Shown here: positions 16,335-24,901 of the stretch, piece after piece
How the letters are laid out: every line of letters begins with the position of its first letter
Position numbering within the stretch: position 1 is the first letter of the stretch
Source of the DNA: an uncultured Parabacteroides sp.
GTDB taxonomy: Bacteria; Bacteroidota; Bacteroidia; Bacteroidales; Tannerellaceae
Reading direction: 5' to 3'
Length of the DNA: 61,209 bases
NCBI GenBank assembly: GCA_900541965.1
Contig: UQLN01000028.1
Coordinates: 1 to 61,209, forward strand
Notes under the pieces: model-generated
Told to the model about the DNA's origin: nothing
The model's input: only the letters and a program-made list of their open reading frames with translations
Database searches by the model: none
Program-made: the position numbers and the translations under genes

Positions 16335-17243
16335 TTAAAAATATCCTTCTCTTTTCTTTTGCTCCATACTTGCATCCTGGTCGAAATCGATCACACGGGT
16401 CGTACGTTCACTCTTAGTGGTGGTCATCATTTCCTCCACGATTTTTTCTATTGTATCGGCATCGCTCTCCACGGCACCGGTTAACGGCCAGCACCCTAAT
16501 GTACGGAAACGAACCATGCGCATCTGGATTTTTTCGCGATACTGTTCAGGCAAACGGTCATCGTCCGCCATAATCAGATTGCCGTCCAACTCTACAATAG
16601 GACGCTCTTTAGCAAAATACAGAGGTACGATAGGTATATTTTCAAGGCGGATATACTGCCAGATATCCAGTTCTGTCCAGTTTGACAGTGGAAAAACACG
16701 GATACTTTCTCCTTTATGTACGCGTGCATTATAAATATCCCACAATTCAGGACGTTGGTTTTTCGGGTCCCACTGATGGAATTTGTCACGGAAAGAATAG
16801 ATGCGTTCTTTCGCACGGCTCTTTTCTTCATCACGACGAGCGCCGCCAAAGGCAGCATCAAATTTATATTTATCGAGAGCATGGAGCAATGCCTGCGTTT
16901 TCATTAAATCCGTATGGACCTTACTTCCATGAGAAAACGGACCTACACCGGCATGAAAAGCTTCCATGTTAGACTCTACAATCAGGTTCCAACCGAACTT
17001 CTTTGCATAATCATCACGAAACTGAATCATTTCTTTAAACTTCCACTTCGAATCGATATGCATCAAAGGAAAAGGCACTTTCCCCGGAGCAAACGCTTTT
17101 TCGGCAAGACGGACCATCACGGAAGAATCTTTACCGATAGAATAAAGCATAACAGGATTTTCAAATTCAGCAGCTACTTCCCGTATGATGTGAATAGACT
17201 CAGCCTCCAATTCCTGCAAATGGCTCAATTTATAATCAGACAT
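16335..17243 (-). CDS. cysD: Sulfate adenylyltransferase subunit 2
   Basis: A 302-residue N-type ATP pyrophosphatase subunit of ATP sulfurylase. The PP-loop SIGKDSSVM lies at residues 35-43. The FGGARRDEEKSRAKERI, FPLSNWTELDIWQYI and GCWPLTGA segments are diagnostic of CysD. It works with CysN in the cytosol to make APS. It is 75 bp downstream of cysC and 10 bp upstream of cysN. Length is typical. Confidence 0.97.
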   Translation of the reverse strand: MSDYKLSHLQELEAESIHIIREVAAEFENPVMLYSIGKDSSVMVRLAEKAFAPGKVPFPLMHIDSKWKFKEMIQFRDDYAKKFGWNLIVESNMEAFHAGVGPFSHGSKVHTDLMKTQALLHALDKYKFDAAFGGARRDEEKSRAKERIYSFRDKFHQWDPKNQRPELWDIYNARVHKGESIRVFPLSNWTELDIWQYIRLENIPIVPLYFAKERPIVELDGNLIMADDDRLPEQYREKIQMRMVRFRTLGCWPLTGAVESDADTIEKIVEEMMTTTKSERTTRVIDFDQDASMEQKKREGYF

Positions 17244-17318
17244 AATTGTATTTTTATAGCTGATAACCGACAGGTGACAACCATTTTATTTTCAAAACGA
17301 GTTGCCACCTGCCAATAA

Positions 17319-17924
17319 TCAACGGATTTGTATTTTAGGTATAATTAAATCCAATAATTTATTTACGGATTCCTCCACAGTCAAAACGGAAGTATCCAAT
17401 GTTAATGCCGGATGAACCGGAGCTTCAAACGGAGCTGAGATACCGGTAAAATCCTTAATATCACCCTTACGAGCTTTGGCATACAGTCCTTTCACGTCCC
17501 GTCGTTCACATTCTTCTATTGGAGTATTTACATAGATTTCGAGGAAATTGTCTTCCCCTATAATAGACGACGCCAACTCACGAAGGTCGTTTGTCGGACT
17601 TATAAAAGCAGCTATGGTTATAACACCCGTATCAATAAATAGTTTGCACACTTCTGCTATCCGGCGGATATTTTCCACACGGTCTTCTGCAGAGAAGCCA
17701 AGATTATTGTTTATTCCACTACGAATATTATCGCCATCCAAAACGCGGCATAAAAGTCCACGTTCCTGCAAGGCACGTTCCAGTGCAACCGCAACCGTAC
17801 TCTTACCTGACCCACTCAGTCCGGTAAACCAGACCATCACACTATGTTGTCCTAATAAACGCTCTTTATCTTTCCTACCCAACATCCGGTCGAATATCGG
17901 ATAGATATTATTCTCATTTTCCAT
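17319..17924 (-). CDS. cysC: Adenylylsulfate (APS) kinase
   Basis: A 201-residue APS kinase that phosphorylates APS to PAPS. The P-loop GLSGSGKS is at residues 35-42, followed by DGDNIRSGINNNLGFS and FISPTNDLRE. The start at 17924 (MENENN) is chosen because an upstream in-frame Met at 17957 would add 11 hydrophobic residues and overlap the permease gene. It sits between the anion permease and cysD. The C-terminal region is intact. Confidence 0.94.
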   Translation of the reverse strand: MENENNIYPIFDRMLGRKDKERLLGQHSVMVWFTGLSGSGKSTVAVALERALQERGLLCRVLDGDNIRSGINNNLGFSAEDRVENIRRIAEVCKLFIDTGVITIAAFISPTNDLRELASSIIGEDNFLEIYVNTPIEECERRDVKGLYAKARKGDIKDFTGISAPFEAPVHPALTLDTSVLTVEESVNKLLDLIIPKIQIR

Positions 17925-17944
17925 ATAAACAAATATCTGTAAAA

Positions 17945-19498
17945 TTAAAACTCCCAAATCATGGGAATGACAAATACCGAGATTAAGAAAGTTATCAGGT
18001 TAAGAGGTAACCCGATCTTTACAAAATCCGTAAACTTATAACTACCGATACCTTGCACAATCAAATTGGTCTGATACCCGATCGGCGTACTGAAACTTGC
18101 CGAAGCTGCCATACAAATCACAACAAAAAATGGAGTGGGATCTACTCCCAATTGCTTGGCGACAGCCAATGCAATTGGGAAACTCAATGCAGCAGCTGCA
18201 TTGTTCGTAATCAATTCCGTAAAGATATTGGTGATAATAAAAACGATAGCCAGCAACATGTAGGGTCCCATATTGGAAGATACTCCGATAATATAATGGG
18301 CAATCAGGGATGCAAATCCGGAATTCTCCATTGCTTTACTGATTGCAAATGCACAAGCAATTGTAATCAGAATATCCCATGAAATATATTTTGTATACTT
18401 TTTAGGCGGGAATATCTTTGTCCATGCCATAATAATCGTTGTTATACAGACAAAGAAAAACATATCCAGATGGAGTTCCGGAAAAGCTTCTTTCACAGAA
18501 GGCAATTCACCAATTGTTGCACCGGTAATCATAAAGATAAGCAATCCGAGTGCCAACCAGCGTTTTTTCTTAGAAACAGGTTCCGTTCCGTCATTCCCAT
18601 TTGCCAGCAACAGGAAGACAGTGGATTCACCCCATGTCGGGATAAATGAATCATCCGCCCAAAGGACCAATGTATCTCCTTCATGGAAAACCACCTTGTC
18701 CAAATCATGCGTATAACGTTCTCCCCCGCTTTTCACTTCCTTGATAATAGCGCCGTAATGACGGGTAAAGTTAAATTCACCCAATGTTTTATTGATACCG
18801 GGAAAACGAGCACCTAATACCGCCTCCACCCTGTGCAGGTTTCCGGGATTACCCTCTTCATCATCTTCCATATATTTATCAGTTCTGGAATCCGGAAGCA
18901 ATTTACTTGAAAAAATAAAAAGATAAATAAGACCTGCCAATGCAATAAAAATACCGACTCTTCCAAGTTCAAACATAGTAAAACCTTCATATCCGGCTTC
19001 CAATATCATACCGTGTACCACCAGATTGGTGGAAGTTCCGATCAAAGTACAAATACCGCCCAAAATGGTTACATAAGACAGAGGTATTAAAAATTTGGTT
19101 GCCGGTAATTTTACAGATTCAGCCCAACGTTTAATAATCGGAGCAAAAATAACAACAACCGGAGTATTATTTAAAAAGGCAGAAATAAAAGCGATAGGAG
19201 GCAACATACGGAGTTGAGCTTTAAAAATAGTGGTCTTTCCTTCGGGTAGCAACTTTTTTATCAATTGTCCCAATGCTCCACTCTGACGAACCCCTTCACT
19301 CACAAGAAAAAGCATCGCCACTGTAATCATCCCTTTATTGCTGAAACCTTCCAGCATTTCTTTCGGAGTCAGTATACCTGCACATAAAAAGAGAACGACA
19401 ACAGTAAGCAATACCATTCCCGGCCTCATTCTATCCCATACCAATGCCATAATCATGCCAACCAACGTCAGCAAGACAAATATTATTTCAAAATTCAT
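17945..19498 (-). CDS. SLC13-type anion permease with a TrkA-C domain, probable sulfate transporter
   Basis: A 517-residue inner-membrane protein with about a dozen hydrophobic segments in two halves and a central soluble stretch. The soluble part (about residues 205-300, GNLHRVEAVLGARFPGINKTL through FHEGDTLVLWADD) resembles a RCK/TrkA-C domain, as in SLC13/ArsB-like permeases. The TELITNNAAAALSFPIALA and MAASASFSTPIGYQTN motifs are diagnostic of the DASS/SLC13 fold. It opens the run leading to cysC, cysD and cysN, so sulfate uptake is the likely role. A TACATTTG box lies at 19539-19546 upstream. Confidence 0.88.
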   Translation of the reverse strand: MNFEIIFVLLTLVGMIMALVWDRMRPGMVLLTVVVLFLCAGILTPKEMLEGFSNKGMITVAMLFLVSEGVRQSGALGQLIKKLLPEGKTTIFKAQLRMLPPIAFISAFLNNTPVVVIFAPIIKRWAESVKLPATKFLIPLSYVTILGGICTLIGTSTNLVVHGMILEAGYEGFTMFELGRVGIFIALAGLIYLFIFSSKLLPDSRTDKYMEDDEEGNPGNLHRVEAVLGARFPGINKTLGEFNFTRHYGAIIKEVKSGGERYTHDLDKVVFHEGDTLVLWADDSFIPTWGESTVFLLLANGNDGTEPVSKKKRWLALGLLIFMITGATIGELPSVKEAFPELHLDMFFFVCITTIIMAWTKIFPPKKYTKYISWDILITIACAFAISKAMENSGFASLIAHYIIGVSSNMGPYMLLAIVFIITNIFTELITNNAAAALSFPIALAVAKQLGVDPTPFFVVICMAASASFSTPIGYQTNLIVQGIGSYKFTDFVKIGLPLNLITFLISVFVIPMIWEF

Positions 19499-19538
19499 TC
19501 TAACCCACGTCTATTTTATGCTCAATTCAGACAGGGTA

Positions 19539-19546
19539 CAAATGTA
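19539..19546 (-). promoter_or_regulatory. Candidate -7 box for the permease-cysC-cysD-cysN-sulfotransferase run
   Basis: The minus strand reads TACATTTG (TAnnTTTG) 41 bp upstream of the permease start, in the 142-bp gap after cysQ. This suggests that cysQ and the permease-led run are separate transcripts. No strong -33 element was seen. Confidence 0.45.
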
Positions 19547-19640
19547 ATAAGAATATCTTTTTCATTCTTACTATGATAACCTATTTTAAATCTTATATTG
19601 TTTACAACCCTAAATAATCAGGATATAGAAGAATTTTATG

Positions 19641-20450
19641 TTAAAGAGCCTTCACAATAAACCATGGATTATGCAAATCTTCCTTATTGTATTGCAATGG
19701 CGTTTTGCCATCTATATGGAAAATATCACATCCGGCAGCTTTTGCTATTGCATGTCCGGCAGCCGTATCCCACTCCATTGTCGGAGCAAACCGCGGATAT
19801 ACATCGGCAGAGCCATCTGCTACCAGGCAAATTTTAAGACTGCTTCCGCTGCTAATCAGAGTAACGGGCTGTCCCTGTTTTCTCAAATTCTCGATGAAAG
19901 CGGTTGTTTCTTCTGTTTGATGTGAACGGGAGGCAACTACAACTACACCCTGATGCCCCATAAGTTGGGGCAGGCGTATGGCTTTAGCTTGAATTTCCTC
20001 CATAGAAGGTTGCACGGTACTGTCTATACCGGTTATTTTATAAGCACCAGCTTCTTGCGAGGCAAAATAAAGTTCTTTACGAACAGGGACATAAATAACA
20101 CCCATTACCGGAACACCTTTTTTGACAAGAGCAATATTTACGGTAAACTCCCCGTTTCTTTTAATAAATTCTTTAGTCCCATCCAATGGGTCTACGATCC
20201 AAAGTGTATCCCACTTCGAACGCGTTTTAAACGGAACTTCTTTGCCTTCCTCACTCAATATAGGGAATGAAGTGACGGACAATATGCCTGTAATTATTTT
20301 ATTCGCATTTTTATCCGCTATAGTCAATGGGGAATTATCCGCTTTTTTTTCTATTTGAAAATCTGCATTCGGGTCTGTATAGACATCCATAATAGCTTTA
20401 CCTGCATCCAAGGCCGCACGAATTGCTATATATAAATAGTTTGTTACCAT
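19641..20450 (-). CDS. cysQ: 3'(2'),5'-bisphosphate nucleotidase
   Basis: A 269-residue inositol-monophosphatase-fold enzyme that hydrolyses PAP (and PAPS) to AMP (APS). Motifs are EEGKE near 67-71 and DPLDGTKEF at 87-95 for metal binding, with a late WDTAAGHAIAKAAG motif. PAP is the by-product of sulfotransferases, so the gene fits this locus. The Met at 20450 is preferred to one 20 codons upstream, whose extra residues overlap the promoter box. TATATTTG on the minus strand at 20479-20486 is 28 bp upstream. Confidence 0.93.
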   Translation of the reverse strand: MVTNYLYIAIRAALDAGKAIMDVYTDPNADFQIEKKADNSPLTIADKNANKIITGILSVTSFPILSEEGKEVPFKTRSKWDTLWIVDPLDGTKEFIKRNGEFTVNIALVKKGVPVMGVIYVPVRKELYFASQEAGAYKITGIDSTVQPSMEEIQAKAIRLPQLMGHQGVVVVASRSHQTEETTAFIENLRKQGQPVTLISSGSSLKICLVADGSADVYPRFAPTMEWDTAAGHAIAKAAGCDIFHIDGKTPLQYNKEDLHNPWFIVKAL

Positions 20451-20478
20451 TATTTTGCATTTATTGGTTCGTAATACA

Positions 20479-20486
20479 CAAATATA
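20479..20486 (-). promoter_or_regulatory. Candidate -7 box for cysQ
   Basis: The minus strand reads TATATTTG, a near-ideal Bacteroidota -7 element, 28 bp upstream of the chosen cysQ start. Its position supports the shorter start at 20450. Confidence 0.5.
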
Positions 20487-20602
20487 GAGATTAATTTGAA
20501 AATCCAGCAATCATTTTTAAAATATTATTTCCTTCAATGTTCTTAATAAAGGGGCTACACTTCTATTTTTTTGTATCAAAAAACAAACATTGTAAATATT
20601 AA

Positions 20603-20677
20603 ATGAAATATATGCTCCAACTAATGTTACTGTTTATCATCTTATTTGGGATTATTCGTATCTTTCGGGAAAAGTAA
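20603..20677 (+). CDS. Possible 24-residue single-membrane-segment protein
   Basis: An ATG-started 24-codon frame ends in TAA. It encodes a short N-terminus, an unbroken hydrophobic stretch (MLQLMLLFIILFGIIRIF) and a basic/acidic tail (REK). This is the composition of known bacterial small inner-membrane proteins. It lies about 95 bp upstream of the MscS gene on the same strand and would be on its leader if transcribed together. No similarity to a named family is known to me, and frames this short arise by chance. Confidence 0.35.
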   Translation: MKYMLQLMLLFIILFGIIRIFREK

Positions 20678-20773
20678 GCTAAAACATATAAATAAAAAGG
20701 GATCAGCCTCAGCTACACAAACTTTAAACTAAACAGTATGTTAAATGTTATTTCTAAAAAAGGTAAATAAAAT

Positions 20774-21940
20774 ATGAACTTAGGTCGTTGGATGAATGAA
20801 CTCCTCATACATTGGGGAATCAATCCGAAAGTAGCGAACACTTTTGATGAAATCATCATTGCAGTCTTACTACTTTTGGTTGCAATAGCACTGGATTACA
20901 TGTGCCAGGCTATTTTTGTAGGAAGCATACGGAAGCTAACCCAGCATACCCATTTCAAATGGGATACATTGCTTATAAAACGAAAAGTTGTACATAACCT
21001 GGTGCACACCATACCTGGCATATTGGTCTATGCCTTGTTACCGATGGCTTTTATCAAAGGCAGGGGCCTGTTATTACTATCCCAAAAAGTTTGTGCAGTC
21101 TATATTATATTTGTTCTTCTACTGGCAATAAACGGAATGATTTTATTTTTCCTGGATTTATACAACCAAAAAGAAGTCAGCAAACACAAACCCATCAAAG
21201 GCTTTATGCAAGTTTTGCAGGTTCTTTTGTTTTTTATCGGAGGGATTATCATCATTGCTGTCCTTATAGGGAAATCACCGGCTACTTTATTTGCCGGATT
21301 AGGTGCTTCAGCTGCTATTTTAATGTTGGTGTTCAAAGATTCCATACTTGGATTTGTTGCCGGTATACAACTTTCGGCAAATGACATGCTCCGTCCCGGA
21401 GACTGGATAACAGTTCCGGCATCCAATGCGAACGGGATTGTACTGGAAATTACACTGAATACCGTCAAAATACAGAACTTCGACAATACGATTTCAACCA
21501 TTCCTCCCTATACCTTGGTAAACGGAAGTTTCCAAAACTGGCGGGGCATGACAGAATCGGGCGGACGCCGCGTAATGAAAACAATCATTCTCGACCTGCA
21601 CACCATCAAATTCTGCACACCTGAAATATTGGAGAATCTCAGAAAAGATATACCCCTTATGGCAGATTATAAACCGGATGAAGGAGTGGTCCCCACCAAC
21701 TCCCAGCTATTCCGTGTATATATAGAGAAATATTTAAATTCCCTGCCTGTAGTAAATACAAGCCTTGATTTAATCATCAGCCAGTTGCAATCCACAGAAT
21801 ACGGAGTTCCTATTCAGATTTATTTCTTCTCACGCAATAAAGTATGGAAAGAATACGAACGTATCCAATCGGATATATTCGACCACCTTTTTGCTATGGT
21901 TCCTAAATTTGATTTAAAGGTATACCAATATTCGGATTGA
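20774..21940 (+). CDS. MscS-family mechanosensitive ion channel
   Basis: A 388-residue inner-membrane channel. Several N-terminal hydrophobic segments precede the pore-lining helix and MscS core, with LFAGLGASAAILMLVFKD then ILGFVAGIQLSANDMLRPGDWI as the pore/beta-domain signature. Such channels release solutes on hypo-osmotic shock. The larger N-terminal membrane region is typical of YbdG-like members. The paralogue 65 bp downstream on the same strand shares this core almost exactly. Start chosen at ATG 20774. Confidence 0.94.
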   Translation: MNLGRWMNELLIHWGINPKVANTFDEIIIAVLLLLVAIALDYMCQAIFVGSIRKLTQHTHFKWDTLLIKRKVVHNLVHTIPGILVYALLPMAFIKGRGLLLLSQKVCAVYIIFVLLLAINGMILFFLDLYNQKEVSKHKPIKGFMQVLQVLLFFIGGIIIIAVLIGKSPATLFAGLGASAAILMLVFKDSILGFVAGIQLSANDMLRPGDWITVPASNANGIVLEITLNTVKIQNFDNTISTIPPYTLVNGSFQNWRGMTESGGRRVMKTIILDLHTIKFCTPEILENLRKDIPLMADYKPDEGVVPTNSQLFRVYIEKYLNSLPVVNTSLDLIISQLQSTEYGVPIQIYFFSRNKVWKEYERIQSDIFDHLFAMVPKFDLKVYQYSD

Positions 21941-22005
21941 TAAGTTCAAGTATTTTTTTAGTTTTGTACACCTAATCTCATTATACACTAAATAATACAT
22001 ACTGA

Positions 22006-23265
22006 ATGAAAGAATGGATAAATAATCTCCTGACAGAATTAGGCATTACAAACTTAGGGAGTAATTTGATACATAACATCCTTGTCCTGTTGCTGATTAT
22101 CACAGTGACAGTCATCATCGACTATACTTGCCGGTATATATTTCTCGGCATGTTCAAACGTCTGGCAAAAAAGACAAAAAATCAATGGGACGACCTTATT
22201 GTCGAGAAAAAGATTATCAACAAACTGATGCATCTGATACCCGCCATACTGGTTTGTGTAATGCTTCCTTTTGCCTTCCCTCCCGAAGAAATGCCTAAAA
22301 CGCTCGCATTCCTCCAGGTTATATGCAAAATATATATTATTGCCGTTTCACTCCGGTTTATCAATTCATCACTGAATGTAGTTCATGAAATCTATAACCG
22401 GAAAGAAACGATGAAAAACAAACCCCTCAAAGGTTTTATCCAGCTATTGCAGGTATCCGTATTTTTCATCGGAGGGATAATAATCATAAGCATCCTGATA
22501 GGAAAGTCACCGACTACTTTATTTGCCGGATTAGGAGCTTCGGCTGCAATCCTCATGCTGGTATTCAAAGATACAATTCTGGGATTTGTTGCCGGCATAC
22601 AACTTTCCGCCAATGATATGCTTCGTCCGGGCGACTGGATTACTATGGATAAATATGGGGCAAACGGAACGGTTATCGAAGTTACCCTGAATGCTGTCAA
22701 GGTAAAGAATTTCGATAATACCATTACCACTATCCCACCCTATGTATTGGTTAGCGATGCATTCCAGAACTGGCGGGGCATGTCCGAATCGCCAGGCAGA
22801 CGCATCAAACGTTCTATCAATATCGACATGAACAGCGTATGTTTCTGTACTCCGGAAATGCTTTCCAAATTCCGTAAAATATCCTTGCTTACCGAATACA
22901 TAGATAATACGGAAAAAGAACTGGAAACCTATAATGAGGAACATAACATAGACGGTTCCATCCGCGTGAACGGACGTAGACAAACCAATATCGGAGTCTT
23001 CCGCGCTTACCTTGTAAACTATCTGCGAAGCCTCCCCCATGTCAGTAAAGAACTGACCTGCATGGTCCGTCAGCTCCAACCTACAGAAACAGGCATTCCT
23101 ATTGAACTCTATTTCTTCTCTTCCATTAAGGAATGGGTTCCCTACGAGGGCATTCAATCGGATGTTTTCGACCATGTACTGGCTGTTATTCCTGAGTTTG
23201 GACTCAGCGTCTTCCAGAACATATCAGGAAGCGATTTACGCAGCCTGAAAGATTCTTTTAACTGA
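22006..23265 (+). CDS. MscS-family mechanosensitive ion channel, second copy
   Basis: A 419-residue paralogue of the preceding channel. The pore region (LFAGLGASAAILMLVFKD) and LSANDMLRPGDWI are conserved, while the N-terminal segment and the cytosolic C-terminal domain have diverged. It has an extra loop near residues 300-330 (EKELETYNEEHNIDG) that the first copy lacks. The pair probably arose by tandem duplication and may now differ in gating tension or regulation. Its 3' end overlaps the convergent TonB_C gene by 8 bp. Confidence 0.94.
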   Translation: MKEWINNLLTELGITNLGSNLIHNILVLLLIITVTVIIDYTCRYIFLGMFKRLAKKTKNQWDDLIVEKKIINKLMHLIPAILVCVMLPFAFPPEEMPKTLAFLQVICKIYIIAVSLRFINSSLNVVHEIYNRKETMKNKPLKGFIQLLQVSVFFIGGIIIISILIGKSPTTLFAGLGASAAILMLVFKDTILGFVAGIQLSANDMLRPGDWITMDKYGANGTVIEVTLNAVKVKNFDNTITTIPPYVLVSDAFQNWRGMSESPGRRIKRSINIDMNSVCFCTPEMLSKFRKISLLTEYIDNTEKELETYNEEHNIDGSIRVNGRRQTNIGVFRAYLVNYLRSLPHVSKELTCMVRQLQPTETGIPIELYFFSSIKEWVPYEGIQSDVFDHVLAVIPEFGLSVFQNISGSDLRSLKDSFN

Positions 23266-24868
23266 TTTCCTGCCCTTCGTGGCGGGAAATTTCCTCATAA
23301 CTAAAAGGAGGTTCCGAATATTCCAGAACAGGATCTACTCTAATAAGACGATCGTCGCCAACTTCTATCATATAACCTTGATTATCTATAGTTGTAACAG
23401 AAGTTGAATAATCATCACAATTCTCCTTTCTGTATAACATGGCATGTTTCATGGAATAATCAGCGTCATTTTCTGCCGGTAATGTAAGCCATGCCATTAC
23501 CTTCGGTGAATGCTCTTCATCATCCATATTAAATAAATGGTCCACCAACCAACAAAAAATACAAAATTCCATGTCGTAAGGACAAGTCAAGGCAAATACT
23601 TTATCTTTTATCTGATGCAAATTTATGACAGCAACATACTCCATTTCATTATATAAATCGCAAAACTCGCTAACATACTCCTCTACCTGTCTCCTGTCAG
23701 CCCCTACGATAATAACCATTTTATCATTAGGCTCCGGTACTGTCGGCTTAACCTTTGCAGCTTTTATTTGTTCATATTTCTTCTTATTTATACGGTGCCT
23801 GACTGCCATATAAGCAATGAACAAAGCCACAGCTCCCAGGATAAAAAAGATTTTCTTGTTCTTCTTGCCAACATGCCTTTCGGCTACCCAGGCATTATCC
23901 GGATTAAAAACTACAGGAATAAATTTCCGATAAGCAATATTATCTCCATTTTTCTTGGCAGGTACCCAGTTCCCTTCAGACAGATAAACCAACCGCTTTG
24001 CTTCCTCTTTTAAAGAAGCATCTGCTCCATTGGTTATCACATCCACATCGGAAACAGAACCATCCGCACCGATGGTGCAAGCAACAAGAATCGTTTCCCC
24101 ATTCTTCAACTCACTGGCATCCTTCGGATACTCCATAGCGTCATTGAAGAAATTTGCCATAGCATATCTTCCACCTTTAAATTCAGGAAAAGTAAAGTCC
24201 GCCCCATCCCTATAATCTACCGGACTATATACCCCCTCGGAGTTTTTTTGCATATATGTCGCATAATAAAGACCATCTGCCTCTTTTTCAAAAGATATAA
24301 TGCGACGTCCCAGTAAATAAAGCTCACTACCGGATACAGACTCATCTTCCGAAGAGAACAACTCCATTTCTATAAATCCTATTTTTATATCCTGAAAATG
24401 GCATTTGTCCGCTAATGTCAAATACAAGCGTTGGTGAATCATACTCCCGGCCCTGTCTTTCTTTTCCTCTTGGGTAAAACGATATTTGTCACTCAACTTT
24501 ACTTCTTCCTTATCACCGTTAACCAAGAAATAAGTCAGACGGATTCTTGCATTATCCAACAAAGGAACAGGATCTGAAATAATTCCGCTACGCAATTCAT
24601 TAGGTATAGTAACAACCGAAAAAGTGCCTTCATTTACAGCATCTGTTTCCCAATCCCTATCCCCTGCCGGGAAGGTAGCATCCATCTTAAAGATAGTAGG
24701 CTCATTTGAACCTTTTAACGGCTCATCTATACAAAGGCTATCCAGATAAGGTTTCACCCGTTCTTTCATTTCAGGGGCAGGTCCCAACAATAAAACAGAA
24801 GACTCTCCTGATGCTACTTCTGGCAAGCATATAAAGGACAATAGAAAGAGTATGTTTTTTATTTTCAT
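23258..24868 (-). CDS. Membrane protein with a periplasmic TonB_C-like domain and a cytosolic C-terminal part
   Basis: A 536-residue protein. Residues 1-21 are a signal peptide (ILFLLSFICLPEVASG). Residues about 228-323 resemble a TonB C-terminal (energy-transducer type) domain: FPEFKGGRYAMANFFNDAME, then ILVACTIGADGSVSDVDV, then WVPAKKNGDNIAYRKFIPVVF. A transmembrane helix follows at 340-357, and the remaining about 180 residues would be cytosolic (EQIKAAKVKPTVPEPNDKMV onward, with no recognised fold). In usual TonB proteins the membrane anchor is N-terminal, so this order is reversed. Domain call is moderate; the role is unknown. Confidence 0.65.
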   Translation of the reverse strand: MKIKNILFLLSFICLPEVASGESSVLLLGPAPEMKERVKPYLDSLCIDEPLKGSNEPTIFKMDATFPAGDRDWETDAVNEGTFSVVTIPNELRSGIISDPVPLLDNARIRLTYFLVNGDKEEVKLSDKYRFTQEEKKDRAGSMIHQRLYLTLADKCHFQDIKIGFIEMELFSSEDESVSGSELYLLGRRIISFEKEADGLYYATYMQKNSEGVYSPVDYRDGADFTFPEFKGGRYAMANFFNDAMEYPKDASELKNGETILVACTIGADGSVSDVDVITNGADASLKEEAKRLVYLSEGNWVPAKKNGDNIAYRKFIPVVFNPDNAWVAERHVGKKNKKIFFILGAVALFIAYMAVRHRINKKKYEQIKAAKVKPTVPEPNDKMVIIVGADRRQVEEYVSEFCDLYNEMEYVAVINLHQIKDKVFALTCPYDMEFCIFCWLVDHLFNMDDEEHSPKVMAWLTLPAENDADYSMKHAMLYRKENCDDYSTSVTTIDNQGYMIEVGDDRLIRVDPVLEYSEPPFSYEEISRHEGQEIS

Positions 24869-24901
24869 TATAATAAGTAGTAGTATTTGTTTATATCAAT
24901 A

